Below the pieces are notes generated by a model. It saw nothing but the letters and a program-made list of their open reading frames with translations. It searched no databases and had not been told where the DNA came from. Of a stretch of DNA of 64,000 bases, positions 44,488 to 53,897 are shown in pieces (the stretch's first letter is position 1; each line of letters opens with the position of its first letter). Location of the stretch: the NCBI RefSeq assembly GCF_018309085.1, contig NZ_CP070502.1, forward strand, positions 2,971,001 to 3,035,000. Reading direction: 5' to 3'. The DNA comes from Sporosarcina sp. Marseille-Q4063 (GTDB taxonomy: Bacteria > Bacillota > Bacilli > Bacillales_A > Planococcaceae). Made by a program: the position numbers and the translations under genes.

Positions 44488-45585
44488 TTACTCCGCGAAA
44501 AGGGCCGCATTCATATGATCAAGAACCCAATCATTCGATACGATTTTTTCCTTTTCGACGGCAACCAGCGGCACGACGCGGAAAACCTCATTCGCATCTT
44601 TCACAACTGCCGTTGGTAAAAAGGATGGATGACTAATCGTAATCGGGGAAATCGTATTCGATTGATTCTTTTCAATCGTCAAGCGCGCAATGCCGCCAAT
44701 ATCCGTGTAATCAAACTTTTGCCCCGAAAAGAAATTCCCTAGTGAATAAAAAACATGCGTAGGATTGCCATTTTCGCCTTCCAACAAATCGAACTGTTGC
44801 AACACATGAGGATGATGGCCGAATATAATATCCCCGCCCGCATCCGCGATTCCCTGCGCCAGGTCTTTTTGCGTTTGATTCGGAGAAAGCTCATACTCAT
44901 TCCCCCAATGCATCGAAACAACCGCAACATCCACCAACTTTTTCATCGCTTTAACTTCACGTGAAATACGCTCAGGATCGATCCGAGCCACCAAATAATC
45001 TTTACCTTCAGGCGTCGGAATCCCGTTCGTCCCATACGTATACGCCAAAAATCCAATCGTAATGCCATTGACCGTCATAATCCGCGGCTCATCTTGATCC
45101 TCAAAAGACGTATAAGCACCGACATAAGGCATGCCGTAAGATTTAATGTTTTCAATCGCCGCCAACGTCCCTTTTTCCCCGCGGTCCAACGTATGGTTAT
45201 TCGCAATCGAAACCATATCCACCCCAACATCCTGCAACCCTTTAATAATATGCGCTGGACTATTAAAAGCCGGATACCCGCTATAGTCAAAAATATCCCC
45301 AGCAGGCATTGACTCCTGATTGGCCAATAAAAAATCAATCGACTCCATAGAAGCCTTCACTTCTGCGAATGAATACGCATAATCATCGTATGTGTAAAGG
45401 GGGTTGTGCAGTAAAATGTCACCGATCATCCCGATTGTCATTCTGGAAGGGGGAGTGCTGTATGTAACTTCTGTTGTTGTTTTTTCGGAAAAATCATCGG
45501 TAGTAACGACCTCTTTATTTTGTGTGAATGAACAGCCGGTTAACAGCAGTGAAAAAAATATGGAAAACGTTATGATTTTTTTCAT
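44488..45585 (-). CDS. CapA/PgsA-type poly-gamma-glutamate synthesis-like lipoprotein
   Basis: A 365-residue lipoprotein (lipobox LLTGC, Cys18) with a CapA (PGA_cap) metallophosphatase-like fold. IGMIGDILLHNP, NQESMP, IANNHTLDRGE, VVSMHWGNEY and FGHHPHVLQ are the metal-site motifs, and SLGNFF is conserved. CapA/PgsA proteins assist export of poly-gamma-glutamate, but many stand-alone members have unknown roles. No capB or capC genes are nearby, so a capsule cannot be claimed. AGGAGG on the minus strand supports ATG 45585 rather than the longer frame to 45624. A decayed second copy lies at 51685-52245. Confidence 0.85.
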   Translation of the reverse strand: MKKIITFSIFFSLLLTGCSFTQNKEVVTTDDFSEKTTTEVTYSTPPSRMTIGMIGDILLHNPLYTYDDYAYSFAEVKASMESIDFLLANQESMPAGDIFDYSGYPAFNSPAHIIKGLQDVGVDMVSIANNHTLDRGEKGTLAAIENIKSYGMPYVGAYTSFEDQDEPRIMTVNGITIGFLAYTYGTNGIPTPEGKDYLVARIDPERISREVKAMKKLVDVAVVSMHWGNEYELSPNQTQKDLAQGIADAGGDIIFGHHPHVLQQFDLLEGENGNPTHVFYSLGNFFSGQKFDYTDIGGIARLTIEKNQSNTISPITISHPSFLPTAVVKDANEVFRVVPLVAVEKEKIVSNDWVLDHMNAALFAE

Positions 45586-46108
45586 ACAATGATGACCTCC
45601 TAATTTTTTTAAAACTATATGCATATTTTTATTGACTTTTGTACCTTATCCAACATATTCGGTCTAGAATGGGCCTTTTGAATTACTATACAGTTGTTTG
45701 CAATTAAATAGAACAAGAAATACACCTATATGTGTTGTTTTCAATTTATGTGGAAATCAATGAAGTTGATAAGAAATATCAACTAAATAATATCCTATTA
45801 TAGTCAAAACAATCAAATATACAGCGAAGTATCGACAATTATCATCAAGTACAGAAAAATAATAACAATAGCCTATAAAATACCCTAGAGAATGAATTAA
45901 TTGACAACTCTCGTAGGAACGACGTTGACGCAGAAAATGCGTATCAATTATTAGTCAGCACTAAGGTGTACTTGTAAACGTGAAGCAAGCAAAAGAAACA
46001 GAACTTTCTCAGGCATATAAATCACCAAAATATGACGATGCACTACGGACGAATCAAAAATCAAAAATACTATTATGGGGTATGGGGTTTACTATGCGGA
46101 GGTGATGC
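45586..46108 (+). other. Non-coding region with a decayed copy of the 58-codon gene
   Basis: AT-rich and without an intact gene. At 45891-45977 a frame reads NELIDNSRRNDVDAENAYQL and then LVSTKVYL before a stop. Its DAENAYQLLV part matches VENAYQLLI in the small gene at 46109, so it is a decayed duplicate. A 41-codon frame from GTG 45980 lacks a ribosome site and I do not call it. Confidence 0.5.
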
Positions 46109-46285
46109 TTGCCGAAGGGGGATGCTCGTAAAGAACTCAGAGAATTAATGAACCTGTCATCAACTGCGTTATTAGAAACTGCGGAAGACATTAGAGAAAT
46201 CGAAGTAGAAAATGCATATCAATTATTGATAGTAACTATAGGTGTCCCGACAGAGATTAAATCAGCGGCGAAACAAGGACTGTAA
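46109..46285 (+). CDS. 58-residue helical protein, unknown function
   Basis: TTG 46109 is preceded by GGAGGTGA and opens a 58-codon frame ending TAA 46283-46285. The sequence starts MPKGDARKELRELMNLSS and continues with helix-rich, charged sequence (EDIREIEVENAYQLL). I recognise no family. The partial, decayed duplicate about 130 nt upstream suggests a gene present in tandem and being lost. An 11-bp inverted repeat (TATCAAACCAG / CTGGTTTGATA, 46295-46336) follows. Confidence 0.45.
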   Translation: MPKGDARKELRELMNLSSTALLETAEDIREIEVENAYQLLIVTIGVPTEIKSAAKQGL

Positions 46286-46489
46286 GGTAACACTATCAAA
46301 CCAGAGGCAGCTATGTTTGCAACTGGTTTGATATGCTAAGTCATATGATTACTATGATCGTATATAGGATTAATACCCTTATCGACGAAACATCCTAATA
46401 TACGTTTCACAAGAAATATTTTAGGATTGTTAATAGTTCCAGGGAGAATGATAGAAAATACTTGCTTTGATTATCCACCTTAATCTTAA

Positions 46490-46533
46490 TATTAAAAACC
46501 TGTGTAGAAAAAATCCAACACAGGTTTTTAATC
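46490..46533. terminator. Bidirectional terminator
   Basis: AAACCTGTGT / ACACAGGTTT stem (46496-46505, 46519-46528) with A run on the left and T run on the right, so it can stop transcription from both sides, notably the GH26-like gene on the minus strand. Confidence 0.85.
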
Positions 46534-46552
46534 CTTATGACAATAATCACGA

Positions 46553-48196
46553 TTACCTCTCATTCGTTTCTTTTATGATGTGCGGCTCTTTAATGAGTAG
46601 TTTGTAAGTGTTTATGGTTTCTTCGTCTTGATCTAATCTGAAATCGAAATGAGCGTGTGTGCTATTAAACCAAACAATCATTTTTATATTTGGATACTTT
46701 TTTGGAATAGAGGTAAACATATTCTCAATAAACTCTGAATGTGTGCCACCCTTGGCATGACTTCCGACTTCAGCAACAATGAATGGTTTATTTGGAAACA
46801 TTCGTACGTACTCGAAGTATAAATCATCGTATAGCTCATCGAATAGTCGAAACTTATTCCACTTTGTTTCCCCGAAGTTGTATGCTGTTAATCCGATTAA
46901 GTCAACATAAGAATCCCCCGGGTAATACAAACTAGCATGGTTCCATGAGAAGTAGGGATCAGAGATATTATTCGGATTCCAAACGAAATATACGTTAGCA
47001 GCACCTTCTTTTTTGTAAAGGTCTACGATTCTCCGAAACGCTAACTTGTATAAATCGGGGTCGTTAGAGGTGGTTCTATGGCTCCAATCTGACCAAGTTC
47101 CGTTCATTTCGTTACCCAAGCGAATAAGTACAGGTTTTTCTGTGGCTTTGATGTTTCTTGCCCAATCAATAATAAATTCATCGAATTCGCCATTTATAAT
47201 TCCTTGGATAACCCCATCATCATGAGATTCTTTTCTTTCGAAAAGGAAAGTAATGAGAGGAACGCGATTGTCGCTGGTTAATTCATCTACAAAGTGGTCA
47301 AAATTTGAATCCATGGCTTTGTAGAACATCTGTAAACCAGTTTTAGTTTCCATTGTTTTATCCCATTCTGAAAATTGATGTGAATCTTCATGATATACCC
47401 CCATCATGAATTCGTTGTCTTTAATAGTTAATGCTCCTTTTGCTTGTTCAAACGAAATATCATGAGCAATTTCGGTTGTTTTTACTAATTCAAGTGGATC
47501 TATTTCCTTCTTTTCAATCGATTGAAAAGACTTTGCAATATCAATTAGTGTTGTGATTTGTTCTTCAAAGTTAGATTCATTTGTTTTTAGTTGCAGAGTA
47601 TGTATGAATTTCCCTTTGCTAACGAAAGCGTATGCGTAATAGTTCAGGTCGCTATCGATACTACTTATTAGGGGTCTATTATATTTGTAAATTTCAATCG
47701 TAAAGCCATTGGAATTTAAATTGGTTACTTTTTTCGCATCAATATGTTTTAACGTGGTATTTATAAATCTGTGTTGGTTTGTCCAAGCCTTTTCCACATT
47801 TTGCGTGGTAATGTCGATTCGAGCGTTTCCATTAAAAAGTCTAATATAGTTAATTGGTTGGTGTGTATCGACCTGAAAGGTTTTGCTATAGGACAATGAG
47901 AATCCATGGAAATTATGGCGGAGAATGTTGTAACCATTCATTTCAGTTAAATCGTAAACCTTTTTTGGAGCAAGACTTTTACTTTCACTTTCGTTTTCCC
48001 AAAGTGTAAGAAAATTATTGTCGCGTCTGGTGTGTTCGACTTTAATTTCTTCATCCATTTTTTCTTTTGGGGAAATATAATTGGCTGTGCTCGTTGGTTC
48101 CGTTGTATCCTTCATTACTTTGCCATTATTACCAGCAAGATAAAATACGATGGAAACAAAAATAACAAAGGAAGCGGAAATTAGTATTTTTTTCAA
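46553..48196 (-). CDS. GH26-like extracellular glycoside hydrolase
   Basis: A 547-residue protein with an N-terminal signal anchor (about residues 3-21). Residues about 75-235 form an unrecognised N-terminal domain. Residues about 250-540 form a TIM-barrel of the GH26 (beta-mannanase) type. The acid/base is likely Glu363 (RLGNEMNGTWSDWSH) and the nucleophile Glu476 (FIVAEVGSHAKGG). FVWNPNN and YVDLIGLTAYNFG are also family-like. It probably cleaves a beta-linked polysaccharide outside the membrane. The processive glycosyltransferase gene at 48752 is divergent, so the enzyme might trim that polymer; this is inference. Confidence 0.78.
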   Translation of the reverse strand: MKKILISASFVIFVSIVFYLAGNNGKVMKDTTEPTSTANYISPKEKMDEEIKVEHTRRDNNFLTLWENESESKSLAPKKVYDLTEMNGYNILRHNFHGFSLSYSKTFQVDTHQPINYIRLFNGNARIDITTQNVEKAWTNQHRFINTTLKHIDAKKVTNLNSNGFTIEIYKYNRPLISSIDSDLNYYAYAFVSKGKFIHTLQLKTNESNFEEQITTLIDIAKSFQSIEKKEIDPLELVKTTEIAHDISFEQAKGALTIKDNEFMMGVYHEDSHQFSEWDKTMETKTGLQMFYKAMDSNFDHFVDELTSDNRVPLITFLFERKESHDDGVIQGIINGEFDEFIIDWARNIKATEKPVLIRLGNEMNGTWSDWSHRTTSNDPDLYKLAFRRIVDLYKKEGAANVYFVWNPNNISDPYFSWNHASLYYPGDSYVDLIGLTAYNFGETKWNKFRLFDELYDDLYFEYVRMFPNKPFIVAEVGSHAKGGTHSEFIENMFTSIPKKYPNIKMIVWFNSTHAHFDFRLDQDEETINTYKLLIKEPHIIKETNER

Positions 48197-48647
48197 TGGA
48201 TTCTCCTAATTGGTTATTATTAACTATATTCTTTTATAGATTATCCCATAAAAGTTAGATGATATGAAGTGGTAAAGTAAATTTTTTTTTAAATTGTAAT
48301 AACTTCAAGTGGTGTTGTGGAATAAGCAAGTTTACAAATGCGTAGAAATAGCAAGTCCAACAACGATATGTCATAAAAAGTCAGTGTAACCGAATTCCGC
48401 TGATCTTTTAAAATCCACTTTACTCGATCCGTGGATATTTTCGATGCATTATAAACAAGCACCACCAGTTGGAGTGAAGCTTTAATTTCTTTCAGTTGGA
48501 TTTGAGTCTTAGAAATTCTATTAAATGCGTTATTACTTATTCGGCAAGGGTACGCTTACAGAACGAAACACTTTCCAATAATAATTCCCTAATAATATGA
48601 CTAATTATAACTTTAGACATTGATTTACTGTGTAAGTAAATGAACAT
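48197..48647 (+). other. Divergent intergenic region GH26-GT2
   Basis: No gene seen. A poly-T run (48280-48292) and a hairpin ATCCAC/GTGGAT (about 48414-48436) are present. The region should hold promoters for the GH26-like gene and the glycosyltransferase. The last part consists of tandem repeats annotated separately. Confidence 0.4.
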
Positions 48648-48731
48648 ATAGTACCATAGTTGTAATTATAAAGTAATGATACTATATTTGTAATGATAAA
48701 GTAATGATACTATAGTTGTGATGTTAAAGTA
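48648..48731 (+). repeat. Three 28-nt tandem repeats before the GT2 gene
   Basis: Units at 48648-48675, 48676-48703 and 48704-48731. The second and third read ATGATACTATAKTTGTRATG then WTAAAGTA; the first is slightly diverged. A partial fourth unit (AATAATACCAACGTTG) runs into the ribosome site. They lie 20 nt upstream of the start codon. Confidence 0.85.
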
Positions 48732-48751
48732 AATAATACCAACGTTGGAGG

Positions 48752-50038
48752 ATGATTGAAATTTTAGAGATATTCAAATACGTGTTTATTTCCGTACAGT
48801 TTTTCCTCCTTTTCTTCTGGGCTTATTGGCTCTTTATTAGTTTCTTTGGATTCGGTAAACCAAAAAAGCAAAAAGAGCATTCACCAAAGAAAAGGTTTTT
48901 AATAATGGTGCCAGCACATAATGAAGAAGTAGTGATTGGCCAATTAGTAGATAACTTGAAGAACCTGGATTACCCAAATGAACTATATGAAATTTGTGTT
49001 ATTGCCGATAATTGTACAGATAAAACTGCTGAAATTAGTCGTCATCTTGGCGCTAAAGTTATTGAACATACTTCGGCGCCTGGTGAACTAAGAGGAAAAC
49101 CATATGGTATCAAATATGCAGTCGACCAATATGGGGATCGTTTAGAAAGAGATTTTGATGGGATTGCATTTTTTGATGCGGACAATTTAGTGTCGTTGAA
49201 TTACCTAAAAGAGATGAATAATCATCTTTTGAATGGTGATAGACTTATTCAGTGTTATTTAGATTCGAAAAATCCAGACGATAACTGGGTTACGCTTTCA
49301 TACGCGACAAGTTATTATTATATGAACCGTTCATGGCAACTTGGGAAATCGAAGATTGGTCTTCCTAATGCTGTTGGTGGAACAGGTTTTTGTGTCGATA
49401 CTAAACTTTTTAATGAGGTTGGTTGGACAGCACGTTCACTTACGGAAGACCTTGAATTCACCATGCAATGTATTTTAGTAGGAGAATCAGCAAGATGGTG
49501 CCATAACGCGAGAGTTTATGATGAGAAACCAGAAAGCTTTATTGCATCATGTATTCAACGACTTCGTTGGGCAAGAGGTCATTGGGATGTTTGTATAAAA
49601 TATGCACCAAAGTTACTTTTTCGTTTTATTCGACGGGGGGATATTGCCGCCTTCGATGGCGCTTTATATCTCTTTAACCCAGGGAAAATCATCTTGGCAA
49701 CAATGACGGGAGCAATTCTATATTTCTCGCTTTTCAATAATATTAGTTGGTTTAAGCCGTTAATCCCTTGGCAAGTTTGGCTTGTGTGCTTAGTTTATAC
49801 GCTATTCTATATAGGTCTAACATTTGTTCTTGATGCAAAAGTAAAAATAAATGTATTCAAAGGGTTTATATCACTAGTTATCTTTAATGCTTCCTATGTA
49901 CCATTATTCTTCTGGTCTTTATTGACAATGAAAAATAAAACGTGGGTACGTACTGATCACTCTAGAAGTATCGCACTTAGTGAAATTAGTAACGCGCATA
50001 TTGAAACGGCTGTTGGTAAAGACGAGGAGAGTAAATAA
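48752..50038 (+). CDS. Processive family 2 glycosyltransferase (membrane)
   Basis: A 428-residue membrane enzyme: N-terminal membrane helix (about residues 10-33), GT2 catalytic domain with VPAHNEE, DNCTD, the metal motif FFDADN, acceptor-site TEDLEF, and QRLRW (the Q/RxxRW motif of processive synthases). Two or three C-terminal membrane helices follow. This is the layout of synthases for beta-linked polymers such as hyaluronan or poly-GlcNAc. It is the first of the polymer genes on the right side. TTGGAGG abuts ATG 48752 with no spacing, which is unusual; no better start is seen. Confidence 0.82.
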   Translation: MIEILEIFKYVFISVQFFLLFFWAYWLFISFFGFGKPKKQKEHSPKKRFLIMVPAHNEEVVIGQLVDNLKNLDYPNELYEICVIADNCTDKTAEISRHLGAKVIEHTSAPGELRGKPYGIKYAVDQYGDRLERDFDGIAFFDADNLVSLNYLKEMNNHLLNGDRLIQCYLDSKNPDDNWVTLSYATSYYYMNRSWQLGKSKIGLPNAVGGTGFCVDTKLFNEVGWTARSLTEDLEFTMQCILVGESARWCHNARVYDEKPESFIASCIQRLRWARGHWDVCIKYAPKLLFRFIRRGDIAAFDGALYLFNPGKIILATMTGAILYFSLFNNISWFKPLIPWQVWLVCLVYTLFYIGLTFVLDAKVKINVFKGFISLVIFNASYVPLFFWSLLTMKNKTWVRTDHSRSIALSEISNAHIETAVGKDEESK

Positions 50039-50092
50039 AAGTTAGTATTTATTCGCTAGAATACTTTGGTGAGTGAAGGGAATGGATTTAGA

Positions 50093-51214
50093 ATGAGTAA
50101 AAAGTGGAAAGTAATGACTGTTTTTGGAACGAGACCGGAAGCTATTAAAATGGCACCACTAGTACTTGAGCTAGAAAAGCACAGTGAAGAGATTGACTCA
50201 ATCGTAACTGTAACAGCACAGCACAGAGAAATGCTTGACCAAGTATTAGAGACATTCGAAATCACTCCGAATTACGATTTGAACATTATGAAAGATAGGC
50301 AAACACTTGTCGATGTTGCTACACGAGGACTAGAAGGCTTAGATCGTGTTATGAAAGAAGCAAAACCAGATATTGTACTTGTTCATGGAGATACTGCTAC
50401 GACGTTCATAGCAAGTCTAGCAGCATTCTACAATCAAGTGGCAGTGGGGCATGTTGAAGCAGGACTACGTACATGGGACAAATATTCACCCTATCCTGAG
50501 GAGATCAACCGTCAACTTACAGGTGTTATCGCAGATCTTCATTTCGCGCCAACAGAAATGTCGGCACAAAATTTACGGGATGAAAAGAAGCAGGAAGAAC
50601 GTATATACATTACCGGGAATACTGCAATCGACGCATTGAAAACAACAGTGCAAGAGAATTATTCACACCCAATGTTAGAGAAATTGGGTAATGACCGCCT
50701 TGTTCTACTAACAGCACACCGTCGCGAAAACCTAGGAGAACCGATGCGCAACATGTTTAGAGCGATCAACCGTCTACTTGCCGAACATGAAGATATCCAA
50801 GTGATTTATCCTGTTCATATGAACCCGGTAGTTCGTGAAATAGCAGATGAAATACTGGGGGACAATGATCGAGTACATTTAATCGAACCATTGGAAGTCA
50901 TTGATTTTCATAACTTTGCAGCTGCCTCACATATCATTCTAACGGACTCAGGTGGTATTCAAGAGGAAGCACCTTCACTAGGGAAACCGGTCATTGTATT
51001 ACGCGAATCAACCGAACGCCCAGAAGGAATCGAGGCAGGTACACTTAAGCTGGCAGGTACTGACGAAGAAAGCATCTACTTGCTCGCTAACGAACTTCTT
51101 ACAGAACCGGCTGAATATGAAAGAATGGCAAAAGCACATAACCCATATGGTGACGGACGTGCTTCTGAACGAATTGTGGCGGCATTGAAGAAATATTTAT
51201 CAGAAAGTCAATAA
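50093..51214 (+). CDS. mnaA: UDP-N-acetylglucosamine 2-epimerase (non-hydrolysing)
   Basis: A 373-residue cytoplasmic enzyme that interconverts UDP-GlcNAc and UDP-ManNAc, the latter used for the linkage unit of wall teichoic acid. TVFGTRPEAIKMAPLV, VHGDTATTF, GHVEAGLRT, LTAHRRENLG and TDSGGIQEEAP are all signature segments, including the allosteric and active-site His/Glu residues. ATG 50093 follows GAAGGG (50075-50080). The gene lies 54 nt after the GT2 gene. A terminator at 51361 may end this unit. Confidence 0.95.
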   Translation: MSKKWKVMTVFGTRPEAIKMAPLVLELEKHSEEIDSIVTVTAQHREMLDQVLETFEITPNYDLNIMKDRQTLVDVATRGLEGLDRVMKEAKPDIVLVHGDTATTFIASLAAFYNQVAVGHVEAGLRTWDKYSPYPEEINRQLTGVIADLHFAPTEMSAQNLRDEKKQEERIYITGNTAIDALKTTVQENYSHPMLEKLGNDRLVLLTAHRRENLGEPMRNMFRAINRLLAEHEDIQVIYPVHMNPVVREIADEILGDNDRVHLIEPLEVIDFHNFAAASHIILTDSGGIQEEAPSLGKPVIVLRESTERPEGIEAGTLKLAGTDEESIYLLANELLTEPAEYERMAKAHNPYGDGRASERIVAALKKYLSESQ

Positions 51215-51684
51215 TCCTTTAATTTAATAAATGGAAACTTGTAGCAACTGCACTCTGCACTATTGGCTATTAATTCTGGTTATTATTAGGGCGTGTGAGC
51301 GAACATTAACAAGATATGAATAACTAGGCAGTACAATGCAATTGTATAAATCAAAATATGAATCCAGCCAAATTAATACTTGGTTGGATTTTTTGTGTAT
51401 TTATGTAAGAAGCAAAAGTTGTATCGTTTCGGTTTCATGGTCATAATAAGTATCGGCTAGTTGTATAACCAACTTAACCACCTCTGTCTAGGTGAAAAAT
51501 AGCCCTTATAAAATTTTTTGTAGACAATTGAAGTGAATTCTCCAATCAAGTTACTAGTCTAAATGGATTTGCTAGACTTTGCACAACTTTTGAACTACCA
51601 GAGTCGGATAAAATAAGACTTGCTAATCGCAATCAAATCCGTCGCCTAGCCCATACCTCCTAATACGTGTTTTTTAATCCTCAA
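51215..51684 (+). other. Intergenic region after mnaA
   Basis: No gene found. It holds a terminator (51361-51396), then AT-rich sequence without a clear signal, leading into the remnant of a capA-like gene. Confidence 0.5.
51361..51396 (+). terminator. Terminator downstream of mnaA
   Basis: AATCCAGCCAA / TTGGTTGGATT stem around ATTAATAC, then TTTTT. Confidence 0.8.
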
Positions 51685-52245
51685 CCGCGTAACGCCAAAG
51701 ATCTTGGTAAGCTGAAACTTTTGTCCATAATAAAAATTCCCGAGCGATTAAAAAATGCGTGTCATGCCCATTTAACCACTTTAAACTAACAAACTGTGGA
51801 ATACATGAGGATGATGACTGAAAATAATATCACCTCTTAACAATCACTTGCGCCAAGTCAATAACGACTGATTCGGGAGGGAGCTCGTATCCACGCCAGC
51901 ATCTTGCAACCCTTTAATGATATGCTGCCGGACTATTAAAAGTCGGATACCCGCTTTAGTCAAAAATATCTCCCGCAGGCTTGATAGGCCATTAAAAAAC
52001 AATCGATTGCATAGAAGCCTGAATTTCCGCAAACGTTACGCATAGTCATCTGATGTGCAAAGCGGATTAAGCAAAAAAATATCTTCAATCATGCCGATTA
52101 TCATTTTGGTTGGGGGTATTATGTGTAGCCGAAGCAACCTCTTTCCCTGCAAAATCCTTTGAATGGCGACCGTCTATTTTTGGGGCCGATGAATAGACGG
52201 ATAACAGCACTGTAAGCAACAGTAAGAATAGCACCTTTTCATAAT
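51685..52245 (-). pseudogene. Decayed second copy of the capA-like gene
   Basis: The plus-strand sequence tracks the intact capA-like gene (44488-45585). Examples are ACATGAGGATGATG (pairs with the FGHHPHVLQ region), CATCTTGCAACCCTTTAATGATATG and CGGATACCCGCTTTAGTCAAAAATATC, and near the right end the first codons (ATCATGCCGATTATCATTTT). Frameshifts and internal deletions remove the reading frame; the middle part (about 280 codons) is missing. It is thus an inactive duplicate about 6.5 kb from its source. Confidence 0.8.
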
Positions 52246-52263
52246 CATGACTCCAACCCATAA

Positions 52264-53421
52264 TTATTCCTTCAAGTAGCCTATAAGTGCTTTAGAAGAT
52301 TCACCGTCGGAATATCGATTCCAACGATTTGAAAAATGCTGTATTCGTTTCTTATCAAACTCATCATTTCGTATTAATTCAATAATCTCATCCGTCGATT
52401 GCACAATTGGTCCCGGCACAACATCCTCATAAGAAGACCAAAAGCCGCTTTCTTTCTCATAATCATCCAAATCATACGGAAAAAATATCTGTGGACGATT
52501 CAATAACGCAAACTCATACGGCATCGACGAATAATCGGATAGTAAATAATCCGTCACCAATAACAAATGATTAACATTCGGATAAGCCGAAACATCAATT
52601 ATCCCGTCTAAACGTGAGTCCACATAATTCATTTTAACTGCAGGATGCATGCGAATTAACAACATAAATTCCGGTCCAAGCGCCGTTGTCATTTTCTCGA
52701 TTTCTAGCCCGATTTCCTGACCTTCTAATTCATCACGGCGAAAAGTAGGCGCATATAAAATAACTTGCTTCGATTCAATCCCTGGATAGGTAGCATAGAC
52801 CTCGTTAATGGCAGCAGACTTCGCCACTTCATCATAGAAAAAATCAGTCCGCGGAATCCCAGTCTTCAAAAACTGTTCATCTTTTAAATTAAAAGCCTTT
52901 TTAAAAACAGGAATCATCGAATCGGATCCGACAACAACCTTGTCGAAACGCGCATACACGCTCTTAAATCGCTTCTGTGCAGACGAGGTCCTGTCGTAAA
53001 ATGTCGGGTCTTCCATCCCGAATCTTTTCACAGCCCCCGCAGCATGCCAAAGCTGAATGCATTCAACACCTGGTTTAAAATTCATCACACTTAAAAACGC
53101 AAAATAATTATCGACAAAAACATGTCGGGCTGTCGCCAAATGGTAAATACTCTTCACATACTGAATTATATTCAAGCTATCAAAAGAAATGATTCGTTTC
53201 TCATTCAAATCCAATTGATCAAATGAATAATTACTTTTTCGAGAACGCAAAACCACCACATCAGCTTGTTGCCGTCGAAGAACCTCACGTGCCACATAAT
53301 CGATGTTATCTCCGAAACTGGAAACGAAAACGTATTTGTTTTGGACGGGGAAAAGTTTAGTGATAGTGAAGATTGATTTTGTTAGGAATAAATATATAGT
53401 AATAAGGAATTCTTTGAGCAA
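52264..53421 (-). CDS. CDP-glycerol glycerophosphotransferase (TarB/TagB-like)
   Basis: A 385-residue membrane-associated enzyme of the Glyphos_transf family (PF04464). The N-terminus (LLKEFLITIYLFLTKSIFT) is an amphipathic membrane-binding segment. LWHAAGAVKRFG, GIPRTDFFY, LYAPTFRRDE, RMHPAVK and TDYLLSDYSSMPYEFALLNRP are the active-site and CDP-glycerol-binding motifs. Its single-domain size fits the primase TarB/TagB, which adds the first glycerol phosphate to the lipid-linked ManNAc-GlcNAc disaccharide. TTG 53421 behind AGAAGGTG fits better than ATG 53451. It is divergent from galE. Confidence 0.85.
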   Translation of the reverse strand: MLKEFLITIYLFLTKSIFTITKLFPVQNKYVFVSSFGDNIDYVAREVLRRQQADVVVLRSRKSNYSFDQLDLNEKRIISFDSLNIIQYVKSIYHLATARHVFVDNYFAFLSVMNFKPGVECIQLWHAAGAVKRFGMEDPTFYDRTSSAQKRFKSVYARFDKVVVGSDSMIPVFKKAFNLKDEQFLKTGIPRTDFFYDEVAKSAAINEVYATYPGIESKQVILYAPTFRRDELEGQEIGLEIEKMTTALGPEFMLLIRMHPAVKMNYVDSRLDGIIDVSAYPNVNHLLLVTDYLLSDYSSMPYEFALLNRPQIFFPYDLDDYEKESGFWSSYEDVVPGPIVQSTDEIIELIRNDEFDKKRIQHFSNRWNRYSDGESSKALIGYLKE

Positions 53422-53897
53422 ATTAACACCTTCTTTATTTATAAAAACCATTTAATCTGGTTTATGTTCAATAATTATAACAGAGATTATATGTATTTAT
53501 TTAAAATGGTTAATTACGTAATTATCAAGTTACTTTTCGCAACTATATCTATTGTAGTGCATTTAATAAATAATTGATTAGTGGATGGGTGAATAAGATG
53601 ACAGCGCTTATGTTTTCTAATAGAATATCTCTTCATTTCGGCTATCCCTTAATATACGAAGGAGTTTCTGTAGTTTAGATATATTTCTTCGATTAATGTG
53701 CATGCCTATGATAAGATGTGTAAGTGATATTGTTGGAACACTCCTTAAAATAGATTTCGGAGAGATACTTTATTTTTGGTGAATATTATTATTTCTTAAG
53801 CATCATGGGATTATGAAATCAAATCTAATAGGTATATGGTTAAATGCTTAAGGGGATAATACCTAGATACTTAATTATAATTAAATGAGGGATTAAT
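53422..53897. other. Divergent region tarB-like / galE
   Basis: No convincing gene. It contains a perfect 14-bp palindrome TAATTACGTAATTA at 53511-53524, a candidate operator between the two transcription units. A 26-codon frame at 53600 (starting MTALMFSNRI) has only a weak ribosome site and is not called. Confidence 0.45.

Noticed and set aside
44488..45585. Poly-gamma-glutamate capsule operon
   Set aside because: Only a CapA/PgsA-like gene is present; no ligase (capB/pgsB) or capC homologue lies in the window.
45980..46105. 41-codon frame starting GTG
   Set aside because: No Shine-Dalgarno site; its end overlaps the ribosome site of the 58-codon gene but this is not strong evidence.
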